Below, in pieces: positions 8,011-17,333 of a stretch of 32,752 bases of DNA. The stretch lies in the NCBI GenBank assembly GCA_945898115.1, contig CAMDHS010000005.1:1-32752 (forward strand), in the 5' to 3' direction. This stretch comes from Comamonas sp. lk. Lineage in GTDB: Bacteria > Pseudomonadota > Gammaproteobacteria > Burkholderiales > Burkholderiaceae_C. The notes under the pieces are model-generated. The model worked only from the letters and a program-made list of their open reading frames with translations. It was not told the origin of the DNA and did not search any database. The translations under genes were made by a program, and so were the position numbers. The first letter of the stretch is position 1. Every line of letters starts with the position of its first letter.

Positions 8011-10131
8011 TCAGGCGGCCGGGTCGGTCATGCTGTCTTGGCCGGTTTCCATGCGCCCGGCAAACCGACAGCTCCATTGCGGCCATTGGGCGGCGCGCAC
8101 CGTCAGGTCATACCAATGGCCCTGTTCGGCGACGTTCCACACGCGTTCGGCCTGGCCGCCAGCGCTCAGGCGCTGGTTCAAACCCGCGACCGCAGCAGGC
8201 CGATGGGCTTGTATTTCGAGCTCGCATGCGTGCGTGCCCGGGTTGTGCAAGCGCATTTGCACGCGCCCAAGCAGCGGCAAATAAAGCAGCTGCACGCTAG
8301 GGAGCGGCTCTGCGCTGCTGCCTGGACCGCAAAAACTGCGGTGAAACCCATTGGGCCCCAGTACCCACAGATCATAGCCCTGCGCGCTGTCCCAGACCCC
8401 GTGCAAGCTGCGTCCGCCTTCGACGGTGTAGCGCCTCGGCAGCGCGTGCAGGTGCAAGCGGTCATAGACGTGGAAGACGGCGGCAACGCTGCCACTGTTG
8501 TGCATGGCCAAGGTGAGCTGCTCTGGTGCAGTGCCTGGCACGAGATCCGCGTGCAACTGGTAGGGCAGCGCGCGCGAAGGACGCCAACCGGTCAGGCGCG
8601 GCAAGGGCGCGGCTACGGTGGGCCATGAGGGCATGGTGCGCCCGGGCAAAGCGCGCGCCTGAGCCGCTCGCGCAAGCGTGGCAGGCCAAGCTGGCAAGGC
8701 TGTGAAGCTGGGCTTTGCAAAATCCAAGGTGGTGCTCAGATCGCCGCAAACCGCGCGCCGCCAGGGCGAAATCTGCGGCTCGTGCACGCCAAAGCGCTTC
8801 TCGATAAAGCGAATGACCGACGTGTGGTCAAACACCTGGGAGTTGACCCAGCCGCCCCGACTCCAGGGCGAAATGACCAGCAAGGGCACGCGCGGGCCCA
8901 AACCGTAGGGCTGGTGCAGCAGGGCTTTGTCCGCTGCGCTGGCGCGGTAGCTCACCAGGTGCTCGTGGTATTCGCCGCGGGTGTCAACGGTGGATGCCCC
9001 TGCCCATTGCGCCTGCGTTGGATCGGCGTGCCAGCGCTGGCAGGACGGAGCTGCGGGCGGGGGCATGTGGTCAAAAAAGCCGTCGTTCTCGTCGTAGTTC
9101 ACCAAGAAGACGGTACGGCTCCACACCTCAGGGTTGGCGGTAAGCGCTTGCAGGACCCGGGCGATGTAATCAGCCCCTTGGGCCGGGCTCGATTCGCCGG
9201 GGTGTTCGCTCATGCGCTCGGGTGCCACGATCCAGCTGACCTGCGGTAATTGGCCCGCCAGTACGTCGGCTGCGAGCAAGTCCAAATCACGGGTGCTACC
9301 CGCGCGCGCTTTGAGCGCTGGGTCGGCCCCAGCCAAATCGGCAAAGGCATCGCGGTAGTTTTTGAAAAAAGCCAGTGAGTTGTCGTCGTAGTTGTCGGCA
9401 ATATCTTGGTAGACCTGCCAGCCAATGCCTGCGGCTTGCAAGCGCTCGGGGTAAGTGGTCCAGGTATAGCTCGGGCGGCCTGCCTTGGGCTGCATGGATT
9501 CCAGGTCGTTAAATGTGGCCGGGCCCTGGCCTTGGCCCTGCGGATCGTTGGTGCCAGTCCAGTGGAACAAACGGTTGGGCGTGGTGCCGCCCTGAAAGGC
9601 GCAGTGGTAGGCATCGCACAGCGTAAATGCCTCGGCCAGCGCGTGATGAAAAGGCAGGTCGGCTGCTGTGTAGTAGCCCATGGCGTGCGCGCCTTTGTGC
9701 TGTACCCATTGGTTCAAGCGGCCTTGGTTCCACGCGGCTTGGGCGTCGGGCCAGGTGTGGGCTGCGCCTTCGGTGCGCATCAGACCCCATTGCGCTTGGG
9801 TATCTAGGTGAAACGGTGCAATAACCGCACCGCCCGGGCCACTTTGCTGCCAAACGGGTGAGGGTACAGCGCTGACCGGCGTGGCAATGGGAATAGGGAA
9901 ACGGTCGTTAAAGCCGCGCGCGCCCCGGTAGCTGCCGAAGTAATGGTCAAAGGAGCGGTTCTCTTGCATCAGCACCACGATGTGTTGCACATCATCGATG
10001 GTGCCACTAGCCCGCGCAGCAGGCATTGCCAATGCTTTTTGGATGAGCGCGGGCAAACCGCCTGCGGCCAGCCCAGCGCCCAGCGCGCGGCCACTGTGTT
10101 GCAAAAAGCGACGGCGGTTTGTGCGCTCCAT
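8011..10131 (-). CDS. Phosphocholine-type phospholipase C (Tat-exported, acid-phosphatase superfamily)
   Basis: MERTNRRRFLQHSGRALGAGLAAGG (RR Tat signal), 'IVVLMQENRSFDHYFGSYRGARGFNDRFPI', 'NYDENDGFFDHMPPP', 'GLGPRVPLLVISPWSRGGWVNSQVFDHTSVIRFIEKRFGV', typical of bacterial phospholipase C, with C-terminal beta-rich repeats. ORF opens at 10248; 10131 is the likely start. Confidence 0.9.
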   Translation of the reverse strand: MERTNRRRFLQHSGRALGAGLAAGGLPALIQKALAMPAARASGTIDDVQHIVVLMQENRSFDHYFGSYRGARGFNDRFPIPIATPVSAVPSPVWQQSGPGGAVIAPFHLDTQAQWGLMRTEGAAHTWPDAQAAWNQGRLNQWVQHKGAHAMGYYTAADLPFHHALAEAFTLCDAYHCAFQGGTTPNRLFHWTGTNDPQGQGQGPATFNDLESMQPKAGRPSYTWTTYPERLQAAGIGWQVYQDIADNYDDNSLAFFKNYRDAFADLAGADPALKARAGSTRDLDLLAADVLAGQLPQVSWIVAPERMSEHPGESSPAQGADYIARVLQALTANPEVWSRTVFLVNYDENDGFFDHMPPPAAPSCQRWHADPTQAQWAGASTVDTRGEYHEHLVSYRASAADKALLHQPYGLGPRVPLLVISPWSRGGWVNSQVFDHTSVIRFIEKRFGVHEPQISPWRRAVCGDLSTTLDFAKPSFTALPAWPATLARAAQARALPGRTMPSWPTVAAPLPRLTGWRPSRALPYQLHADLVPGTAPEQLTLAMHNSGSVAAVFHVYDRLHLHALPRRYTVEGGRSLHGVWDSAQGYDLWVLGPNGFHRSFCGPGSSAEPLPSVQLLYLPLLGRVQMRLHNPGTHACELEIQAHRPAAVAGLNQRLSAGGQAERVWNVAEQGHWYDLTVRAAQWPQWSCRFAGRMETGQDSMTDPAA

Positions 10132-10141
10132 GGGGTGCGCC

Positions 10142-11617
10142 TTAGTGGCCCGCCCAAACAAAGGTAGCGACGCTGGCTGCTTCCATGGTGTGGTGAAAGC
10201 GTTGGCCACCAAAGCGGATGGAGAACTTGCGCGCGCGGGTGGCACCATTGAGCACGATCAGCGCGATGGACTGGTCGTCGGAATTTTGGAAAGCGACGGT
10301 TTCCAGGCCATCGAGTTCGCCGGTCGAACCAATGCGCACCGCGCCCGGTCGCACAAAGCGGCTGGCGTGGGCCAGCGCGTAATAGTCAAAGTTGCGCGTT
10401 ACTGCGCCAGTGCGGCTGTCGATGGTGACCACACCCCGGCAATCTTTGCAGCCGCCCAGGTGCGGGCCATGGTTCTCGTCGAGCGCGATATTCCACAAGA
10501 GCACGCCTTTGGCCCAGCCGCGCGTGGTGCCGATGATGAGGTAACGCATAAACCAGGGCAAGGTCTCGCGCCAATGCGGCTTCCACTCCCCGCCCGAGCA
10601 TTCGGTGAAATAAGTCTCTTTGTCGGGGTAAGCCTCGTGGACTTTGCTTTGCGAGACGATCTCTCGCTCGGGGCCATAGCAGTGCCATGCCACCCCTGCC
10701 ACGAAGGGATTGGCGCGGGCGTCGGCCAGCACTTGCAAAGGCGAACTGACTTCGTCCCAGTTGTGGTCCCAGTCCAATATTTTGACGTTCTGATCACGTT
10801 TGGCCAGCAGCGGCCCCACATGTTCGCCGATCAATTGCGCGCGCGCTGGTGGCATCAAGCGCATGCCGGGATAGTCCTCAGGTTCAAAGTGGGGCTCGTT
10901 TTGCAGCGTCAGCGCAAAAAGCGGCAAACCCTCGGCTTGCATGGCGTCGGCAAATTTACCCAAGTAGGCGGCAAAAGCACCGTAGGCCTCAGGTTTGAGC
11001 GTGCCTTTGATTAGGCTGCCATTACTTTTCATCCAGGCCGGCGCGCTCCAGGGGCTGGCCATGATGCGCAGCGCCGGGTTGATGCGCTTTGCCTCTTGCG
11101 CCACGGGAAGCACCTCCGCACGCATTGGCGCTATGGAAAACTTCTCCATCGCAAAGTCGCTTTCGCCGACCGGCACATCGTCCAGGCTGTAATGGCTGCG
11201 CGAAAAGTCTGATGCACCAATGGTCAGCCGGGTAAAACTCAGGCCAATACCTGGGGGTTTGCCAAACAAATCGTCAAGCAAGGCTTTGCGCTGCGCCGGG
11301 TTCATGCGTTGCTGGATCAGCCAGGCTGACGCGTCGGTGATGTTGGCACCAAAGCCCACCATGGTTTGGAAACGCTGCTTGGCATCGACCTCGATATCCA
11401 GATCGAGCGCCGCCCGTTTGCCAAAGGCTTGCGCAGGCGCTGGCGCTAGCAGGTGGACCTGGTCGGTGGTGGTAATCCAGGCCTGCACGGCGGCGGGCTT
11501 TGGTGCAGCCTGGGCCACAGGAAATGCGGCGCACATGGCCCAAGCCAGTGCGACGCCCCAGGGTGTGCTGCGCGCAAAGCCGGCAGCGGCCATGGTTTGA
11601 ACCGGTGCAATAGACAT
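10142..11617 (-). CDS. Glycoside hydrolase family 30 (glucosylceramidase/beta-1,6-glucanase-like)
   Basis: 'RFQTMVGFGANITDASAWLI', 'IMASPWSAPAWMKSNGSLIKGTLKPEAYGAFAAYLGKFADAMQAEGLPLFALTLQNEPHFEPEDYPGM' (acid/base NEP), 'ETYFTECSGGEW' (nucleophile region): GH30 hallmarks. Confidence 0.9.
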   Translation of the reverse strand: MSIAPVQTMAAAGFARSTPWGVALAWAMCAAFPVAQAAPKPAAVQAWITTTDQVHLLAPAPAQAFGKRAALDLDIEVDAKQRFQTMVGFGANITDASAWLIQQRMNPAQRKALLDDLFGKPPGIGLSFTRLTIGASDFSRSHYSLDDVPVGESDFAMEKFSIAPMRAEVLPVAQEAKRINPALRIMASPWSAPAWMKSNGSLIKGTLKPEAYGAFAAYLGKFADAMQAEGLPLFALTLQNEPHFEPEDYPGMRLMPPARAQLIGEHVGPLLAKRDQNVKILDWDHNWDEVSSPLQVLADARANPFVAGVAWHCYGPEREIVSQSKVHEAYPDKETYFTECSGGEWKPHWRETLPWFMRYLIIGTTRGWAKGVLLWNIALDENHGPHLGGCKDCRGVVTIDSRTGAVTRNFDYYALAHASRFVRPGAVRIGSTGELDGLETVAFQNSDDQSIALIVLNGATRARKFSIRFGGQRFHHTMEAASVATFVWAGH

Positions 11618-11652
11618 GACAATTAATCCTTACAAATAGCGCCGGGGCGGCC

Positions 11653-12729
11653 TTAGAGGCGCCGCTCCGTGTGGCGGTCAAACAGCGAGATTTGGGTGGT
11701 ATCGATGGCAAACCGCAGCGCCGAGTCCAGCGCGGGTGCCACGCCGCCTGGTAGCAGGCAAGACAGGTGTTGACCGGCCCAGTCGATCCACAAAACGCTG
11801 TGATTGCCCATGGGCTCCACCAACACCACGGTGCCTTCAAAGGGTCCGGCCGGATCCAAATGCAGCGATTCAGGCCGCAAGCCCAGGACGACTTCGCATG
11901 CAGCCTGCGGTGCGTCCAAAAATGCGTAGCCGGCCAGGCCGATGTTGCCGCCCTGAAGCGCCAGCGCCATCGTGCTATCTTGCGCGGCCACCAAGGTGCC
12001 ATGGAGCATGTTCATAGCCGGGGCCCCTAAGAAACTGGCTACAAACAAGTTATTGGGCCGTGCATAGACGGCGCCCGGCGTGCCGATTTGCTCGATGTGG
12101 CCAGCGCGCATCACCACGATGCGGCTGGCCAGAGTCATGGCCTCTACCTGGTCGTGGGTCACGTAGACCATGGTGGTGCCCAGGCGCTTATGGAGCAATT
12201 TGAGCTCGCGGCGCAATTCGGTACGCAACTGGGCATCCAAATTGGACAGCGGCTCGTCAAACAAAAACACACCCGCATCGCGCACCAATGCCCGCCCGAT
12301 AGCGACGCGCTGGCGTTGACCGCCCGAAAGCTGCGCCGGCTTGCGCTGCAACAGTTCGGTCAGCTGCAGCATTTGCGCCGCACGTTCGACCCGGCGGGCG
12401 ATTTCTTGGCGGGAAAAGCCTTTGACTCTGAGTGAAAAAGACATATTGCGCTCGACGCTCATGGTCGGATACAGCGCGTAGGACTGAAACACCATGCCGA
12501 TGTTGCGGTCCGTCGGGTCGGCATGGGTCATGTCCACTCCGCCAATGGCAATCGTGCCTGCCGCCACATCCTGCAAGCCGGCAATACCGTGCAGCAAGGT
12601 GGACTTGCCGCAGCCCGAGGGGCCCAACAGCACCAAAAACTCGCCGTCAAGCACCTCGAGGTCCAGGCCCTCGATGACGGTGGTGTTCGCGTAGCCGATG
12701 CGTAGGTCGCTAATCTTGATGCCTGCCAT
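11653..12729 (-). CDS. Carbohydrate ABC transporter ATP-binding protein (MalK/UgpC-like)
   Basis: Walker A 'GPSGCGKSTLL', signature 'LSGGQRQRVAIGRAL', Walker B 'VFLFDEPLSNLDAQLR', plus C-terminal TOBE-like domain. Confidence 0.95.
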   Translation of the reverse strand: MAGIKISDLRIGYANTTVIEGLDLEVLDGEFLVLLGPSGCGKSTLLHGIAGLQDVAAGTIAIGGVDMTHADPTDRNIGMVFQSYALYPTMSVERNMSFSLRVKGFSRQEIARRVERAAQMLQLTELLQRKPAQLSGGQRQRVAIGRALVRDAGVFLFDEPLSNLDAQLRTELRRELKLLHKRLGTTMVYVTHDQVEAMTLASRIVVMRAGHIEQIGTPGAVYARPNNLFVASFLGAPAMNMLHGTLVAAQDSTMALALQGGNIGLAGYAFLDAPQAACEVVLGLRPESLHLDPAGPFEGTVVLVEPMGNHSVLWIDWAGQHLSCLLPGGVAPALDSALRFAIDTTQISLFDRHTERRL

Positions 12730-12731
12730 AG

Positions 12732-13589
12732 TTACCCTTTGAGAGCGCCGGCCGTGATGCCACGCACGAACCAGCGCCCGGAGGCAAAGTACACCGCCAG
12801 CGGGACCAACGAGGTCAGAATAGTGGCCGCCATATTGACGTTGTAGAGCCGGGTGCCGGTCGTGGTGTTGATGATGTTATTGAGCTGCACCGTCATGGGC
12901 AGGTGCTCACGCCCGGCAAACACCAGGCCCAAAATATAGTCATTCCACACGCCGGTAATTTGCATGATGGCCGCCACGGTCACGATAGGCACTGACATGG
13001 GCAAAACCAGCTCAAAAAAGATGCGGTAAAAGCCACCCCCGTCGATGCGCGCGGCGTGGAACAGCTCGGTCGGAATCGACAGGTAGTAATTGCGAAACAG
13101 CAGCGTCATGACCGGCATGCTGAAGATGGTGTGAACCAAAACAATGCCCGCGAGCGAGCCAAAAATTCCTAAGACCGCCAAAATTTGAATCAGCGGGTAC
13201 ATCATCACCTGGGCCGGGATAAAGGCGCCCGCCATCAATACGGCAAACAAAGCCTGGCTTCCCCGGGGGCGCCAAAACGACAGCGCATAGCCATTGAGTG
13301 CGCCCAGCAATATGGGCAACACGGTGCTGGGAATGGCGATTGCCACCGAGTTCCAAAACCCACCGCGAATGCCCTCGCAGTTCAAGCCGGTGCAGGCGCC
13401 GGACCAGGCGCTGATCCAGGGCTCTACTGTGAGTTGACCGGGCAAGGCAAAGATGTGGCCCAGACGGATTTCGTCCATGGACTTCAAAGATGTGACCAGC
13501 ATGACATAGGCCGGTAGCAGAAAAAACAGTGCGGCACCGAGCAAGAAGAAGTAAATCCCCCAGCGCGCCACAGAGATACGGCCCCTCAT
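12732..13589 (-). CDS. Carbohydrate ABC transporter permease (MalG-like)
   Basis: Polytopic protein with the EAA-like loop 'FHAARIDGGGFYRIFFELVLPMSVPIVTVAAIMQITGVWNDYI'. Ends 2 bp before the ATPase start. Confidence 0.9.
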   Translation of the reverse strand: MRGRISVARWGIYFFLLGAALFFLLPAYVMLVTSLKSMDEIRLGHIFALPGQLTVEPWISAWSGACTGLNCEGIRGGFWNSVAIAIPSTVLPILLGALNGYALSFWRPRGSQALFAVLMAGAFIPAQVMMYPLIQILAVLGIFGSLAGIVLVHTIFSMPVMTLLFRNYYLSIPTELFHAARIDGGGFYRIFFELVLPMSVPIVTVAAIMQITGVWNDYILGLVFAGREHLPMTVQLNNIINTTTGTRLYNVNMAATILTSLVPLAVYFASGRWFVRGITAGALKG

Positions 13590-14491
13590 AGGCGCGCCTC
13601 ACGTCGCTGGTGGCGGCTGCGTGCATACAGCAGCGGGGCCACCAGGGCCAGTACGGTTAGCAGCAACACGACTGATCCGGCCGAGGCCAGGGCCAAGTTG
13701 GCCCGGCCAAACAAGTGGTCCATGATGAATTTGGCGGGCACCTCACTGGCATTTCCCGGCCCACCCTGGGTCATCGACACCACGGCGTCAAATAGTTTCA
13801 CGGTGGCCGTCAGCAAAAGTACAAACACGGTGGCCATGGACTCCCCCAGCATGGGCAGCACGATAAAGACGTACACCTGCCAGGTGGGAATGCCGTCGAT
13901 GCGTGCTGCGTTCCAGATTTGCGCGTCAATGCTGCGCAAGCCGGCCAGCAGCAAGGCCATCACAAAGCCCGAGGCCTGCCACACGGTGGCCAGCACGATG
14001 GTGTACATCACCTTGTCCTGGTCTACGATCCAATCGAATTGCACGCCCGAAAATCCCAGCGCCTGCACCGCGTTTTGCAGGCCCAACTCAGGGTTGAGCA
14101 ACCATTGCCAAACCAGGCCAGTGGCCACAAAAGACATGGCATAGGGGTACAGGAAAACGGTTCGCAGCAGTCCTTCGCCGCGGACTTTTTGGTCAATAAA
14201 AACCGCCAGCAAAAGCCCCAGCACCATGCACAGGCTGATAAACAGCAGACCGTACAGCGCCAAATTGTTAAGAGACAGGAGCCAACGCTCGTTTTGAAAG
14301 AGGCGCTCGTACTGCGCCAGGCCCACATACACATCAGAGGGGAAGGTGCGCGCATTGGTGAGCGAAACGCGCAGCGACCACAAGACGGTGCCAACGTAGG
14401 CCACCAGCACGATCAAGGCCAGGGGCAGCAAGGCCACGCCAGCGCTCAACTGGCCAGCGCGCACTTTCCACCAAGAGCGGGGTGCTGTCAC
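13586..14491 (-). CDS. Carbohydrate ABC transporter permease (MalF-like)
   Basis: 'FLYPYAMSFVATGLVWQWLLNPELGLQ' and EAA loop 'WNAARIDGIPTWQVYVFIVLPMLGESMATVFVLL'. 4-bp overlap with the next permease. Confidence 0.9.
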   Translation of the reverse strand: MTAPRSWWKVRAGQLSAGVALLPLALIVLVAYVGTVLWSLRVSLTNARTFPSDVYVGLAQYERLFQNERWLLSLNNLALYGLLFISLCMVLGLLLAVFIDQKVRGEGLLRTVFLYPYAMSFVATGLVWQWLLNPELGLQNAVQALGFSGVQFDWIVDQDKVMYTIVLATVWQASGFVMALLLAGLRSIDAQIWNAARIDGIPTWQVYVFIVLPMLGESMATVFVLLLTATVKLFDAVVSMTQGGPGNASEVPAKFIMDHLFGRANLALASAGSVVLLLTVLALVAPLLYARSRHQRREARL

Positions 14492-14500
14492 GGCCCGGTG

Positions 14501-15724
14501 TCAGTTTTTGAGTGCGGCGGCGATGTCTTTTTGGACTTTCTCCACCGGCAGGTTCTTGTTCCAATAGGCGGTCAAGATGTCGGTCAAGGCACCATTTTGG
14601 TCCGGGCTCATATAGATCTCGCCGTTGCCCAAATGGCGGGACTTGTCTTTCATGATGGCCAGGCCTTGTTGTGCGCACAGGTCCATGCTGGAGACGTCCA
14701 CATCGGTGCGCACCGGTATCGAGCCTTTTTTGTTGCTAAAGGCTACCTGCGTGGTCGGAGCGAGCATGACGCCGGCCAATAACTGTTGTGCTTTGATGGT
14801 CTGTGGGTCGCTGGTTTTGGGGAAAACGAAGACGTCGCCCTGAATGATGTAGGGCGACTTGGCGCCAAAACCGGCGATGCAGCCAAAGTCCTTGCCCGGG
14901 CTTTGGTGCGCTTGGGCAAATTCGCCCTTGGCCCAGTCGCCCATGATTTGCACGCCCGCTTTGCCAGTGATCAGCATCGAGGTGGCGTCATTCCAGTTGC
15001 GTCCTGGCGAGCCTTTGTCCGTATACGACTGCAGGCGCTTAAAGCTCAGCAAGACTTTTTTGAAGGCCTCACCCTCGATGGCTTGGCGGTCTTTGTCGCG
15101 CAAGACCTTAAGGTACAGCTCGGTGCCGCCCACATTGGCCAGCACTGCGGTGAACACAATGCTGTCCTGCCAGGGCTGCCCGCCATGGGCCAGGGGGACC
15201 AGGCCTGCGGCGCGCAACTTGTCCAGCACGGCGAACAGCTCGTCAAAGGTTTTGGGCTCTGCGGCAATGCCAGCCTGTTTAAACGCGGCCTTGGAGTACC
15301 AAATCCAGGTGGGCATGTGGATATCGACCGGCGCAGCGTAGTAGTGGCCTTTGACGCGCACCACGCTAAGCACTGTCTCGGGCAGCAATTTGTCCCAGCC
15401 TTGTTGTTGTGCGACGCTGTCGATGGGGTTGAGCATGCCTTGCTCGACCAGGTCGAGAAACTGTTTGGAGGTATTGAACTGCGCCGCCGTGGGTGGGTTG
15501 CCCCCCAAAATCCGGTTCACGGCAACTGAGCGGGCTTGCTCGCCCAAAGCGATGGCGGTATCGACCCACACGCCGCCAGCGTTGGTGTAAGCATCTGCCA
15601 GGGTCTTGACGGCGGCGGACTCGCCGCCCGAGGTCCACCAATGGATGACTTCGGCCTTGGGGCCGGCGGCATGGGCGCCGCCCACGGCCAGTATCAAGGC
15701 TGCAATACGAGCGAATTTCAGCAT
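14501..15724 (-). CDS. Carbohydrate ABC transporter substrate-binding protein
   Basis: MLKFARIAALILAVGGAHAAGPKAEVIHWWTSGGESAAVKTLADAYTNAGGVWVDTAIA: signal peptide plus family 1 sugar-binding SBP. Start set at 15724. Confidence 0.9.
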   Translation of the reverse strand: MLKFARIAALILAVGGAHAAGPKAEVIHWWTSGGESAAVKTLADAYTNAGGVWVDTAIALGEQARSVAVNRILGGNPPTAAQFNTSKQFLDLVEQGMLNPIDSVAQQQGWDKLLPETVLSVVRVKGHYYAAPVDIHMPTWIWYSKAAFKQAGIAAEPKTFDELFAVLDKLRAAGLVPLAHGGQPWQDSIVFTAVLANVGGTELYLKVLRDKDRQAIEGEAFKKVLLSFKRLQSYTDKGSPGRNWNDATSMLITGKAGVQIMGDWAKGEFAQAHQSPGKDFGCIAGFGAKSPYIIQGDVFVFPKTSDPQTIKAQQLLAGVMLAPTTQVAFSNKKGSIPVRTDVDVSSMDLCAQQGLAIMKDKSRHLGNGEIYMSPDQNGALTDILTAYWNKNLPVEKVQKDIAAALKN

Positions 15725-17094
15725 GTCGTCTCCTCTTTCAAAAAGCGGCTGTACCACTGGCCACTCATCTTCAGTCGGCGCTGCTGGGTGGCGAAATCGA
15801 TATGGACCAGACCAAAGCGGCGCAAATAACCTTCTGCCCACTCAAAGTTATCTAGCAGACTCCAGGCGAAATAGCCTTTGATCGGGATGCCTAGTGCCAG
15901 GGCCTGGTGCACCGCGCGCAGGTGGCGTTGCAGGTAGTGCATGCGCTGAAGGTCCTCAATGCGGCCCTCGGGCGTGAGCACATCATCATAGGTGGAACCG
16001 TTTTCGGTCAGGTAGATGGCTTGGGGCTGGTAATCGGCATGCACGCGCTGCAGCAGATCCACCATGCCTTGGGGCGACACTTCCCAACCAAAGCCGGTGC
16101 GCTCGACCTGGTCGGAGTCAACGATGCGGGTCTGCATCAGGCCCTGTCCGGGTGCGTCGGCCACAATTTCAGGGAAGTAATAGTTCACACCCAAAAAGTC
16201 GGTGGGCGTGGCCATCAGCGCCATATCACCCGTCGCCACCGTGGGCGCCTGTGCGCCCAGCAAGTCCCACACGTCTTGGGGATAGCCTCGGCCGTGCAGT
16301 GGGTCTAAAAACCAGCGGTTGCGCAGACCATCGTGGCGGCGGGTGGCGGCCAGGTCCTGGGCGCTGTCGTTGGCAGGTTTGAGTGGATGCAGGCTCAATG
16401 CCGCACCAACGCGGGCTTGCGGCACATTGGCCCGGATCACCTCAATGGCCATGCCGTGCGAGACCAGCACATGGTGGCAGACCTGCAGGGCGGTTTTGAA
16501 ATCCTTCAATCCGGGCGCGTGCACGCCTTCATAGTTGCCATGAAAGGCGGTGCACCAGGGCTCGTTATGCGTAATCCCGTGTTTGATGCGGTCACCCAGG
16601 TGGCGCGTGACCGCGTCGGTGTAATGCCTAAATGCATCCATGGTGGACCGCTGCGCCCACCCGCCCTGCTCTTGCAAGGCCTGGGGCAAGTCCCAGTGGT
16701 AAAGCGTGGCCCAGGGCTCCAAACCGCGCTCGAGCATGCCGTCAACCAAGCGGCTGTAAAAGCCTAAGCCTTCGCGCAGCGGCGCACCGGTGCCGCCCTG
16801 GGCAAAGATACGTGGCCAGGCGATAGAAAAACGGTAGGCATTGGTGCCCAGTTCGCGCGCCAGATCGAGATCCTGCGGCCAGCGGTGGTAGTGGTCACAG
16901 GCGACGGCGCCACTTGCCCCATCACGAATGCGTCCAGGCTCGGCGCAAAAGTGGTCCCAAATCGATTCTCCACGCCCATCCTCCTGCGCAGCGCCCTCTA
17001 TTTGGTAGGACGAGGTCGAGCTGCCCCAGCGAAAGTCAGGGGGAAAGCCCATCCGTCCCACAGGATAGGAGGTGCTGGCCAGATCAAGTTTCAT
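15718..17094 (-). CDS. Glycoside hydrolase family 1 beta-glucosidase
   Basis: 'FPPDFRWGSSTSSYQIEGAAQEDGRGESIWD', 'ITHNEPWCTAF' (acid/base NEP), 'YLTENGSTYDD' (nucleophile TENG), 'GYFAWSLLDNFEWAEGYLRRFGLVHID'. Confidence 0.95.
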   Translation of the reverse strand: MKLDLASTSYPVGRMGFPPDFRWGSSTSSYQIEGAAQEDGRGESIWDHFCAEPGRIRDGASGAVACDHYHRWPQDLDLARELGTNAYRFSIAWPRIFAQGGTGAPLREGLGFYSRLVDGMLERGLEPWATLYHWDLPQALQEQGGWAQRSTMDAFRHYTDAVTRHLGDRIKHGITHNEPWCTAFHGNYEGVHAPGLKDFKTALQVCHHVLVSHGMAIEVIRANVPQARVGAALSLHPLKPANDSAQDLAATRRHDGLRNRWFLDPLHGRGYPQDVWDLLGAQAPTVATGDMALMATPTDFLGVNYYFPEIVADAPGQGLMQTRIVDSDQVERTGFGWEVSPQGMVDLLQRVHADYQPQAIYLTENGSTYDDVLTPEGRIEDLQRMHYLQRHLRAVHQALALGIPIKGYFAWSLLDNFEWAEGYLRRFGLVHIDFATQQRRLKMSGQWYSRFLKEETTC

Positions 17095-17119
17095 GCTGTT
17101 GGTGTGGGTTTCGCCGTTA

Positions 17120-17333
17120 TGGAAAGCATTCCAATTTTATGGCCGTGTTTCTCGGTTAAATATCGGTAAGAACCCTTTGTTTTGGAATTCTGCACCGAAT
17201 CCTTTGAAACTTGAAATTGTTTTTTTTTGTGTAATTCGGTGCGCAAATGAACCAAAAACCATAAAAATGCGGGAATTCCCTAATAACATTTCAAAAATTA
17301 AGGTCTAAATTCATCAGTGTGGAATCGTTCCCA
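17120..17333. promoter_or_regulatory. Divergent promoter region with several GGAA...TTCC operator-like palindromes
   Basis: TGGAAAGCATTCCA (17120-17133), GGGAATTCCC (17271-17280), TGGAATCGTTCCCA (17320-17333), all in the AT-rich gap between the GH1 gene and the TonB receptor. Confidence 0.45.

Noticed and set aside
9980-11014. 344-aa plus-strand ORF antisense to GH30/PLC
   Set aside because: Shadow ORF in high-GC coding DNA; the opposite strand carries clear PLC and GH30 motifs and this frame shows no recognisable domain.
13919-14782. 287-aa plus-strand ORF
   Set aside because: Antisense to the MalF-like permease and SBP; His/Gln-rich composition typical of shadow frames.
17181-17190. TTTGGAATTC as a further GGAA/TTCC operator
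   Set aside because: Only the GAATTC core is symmetric; not comparable with the other three sites.
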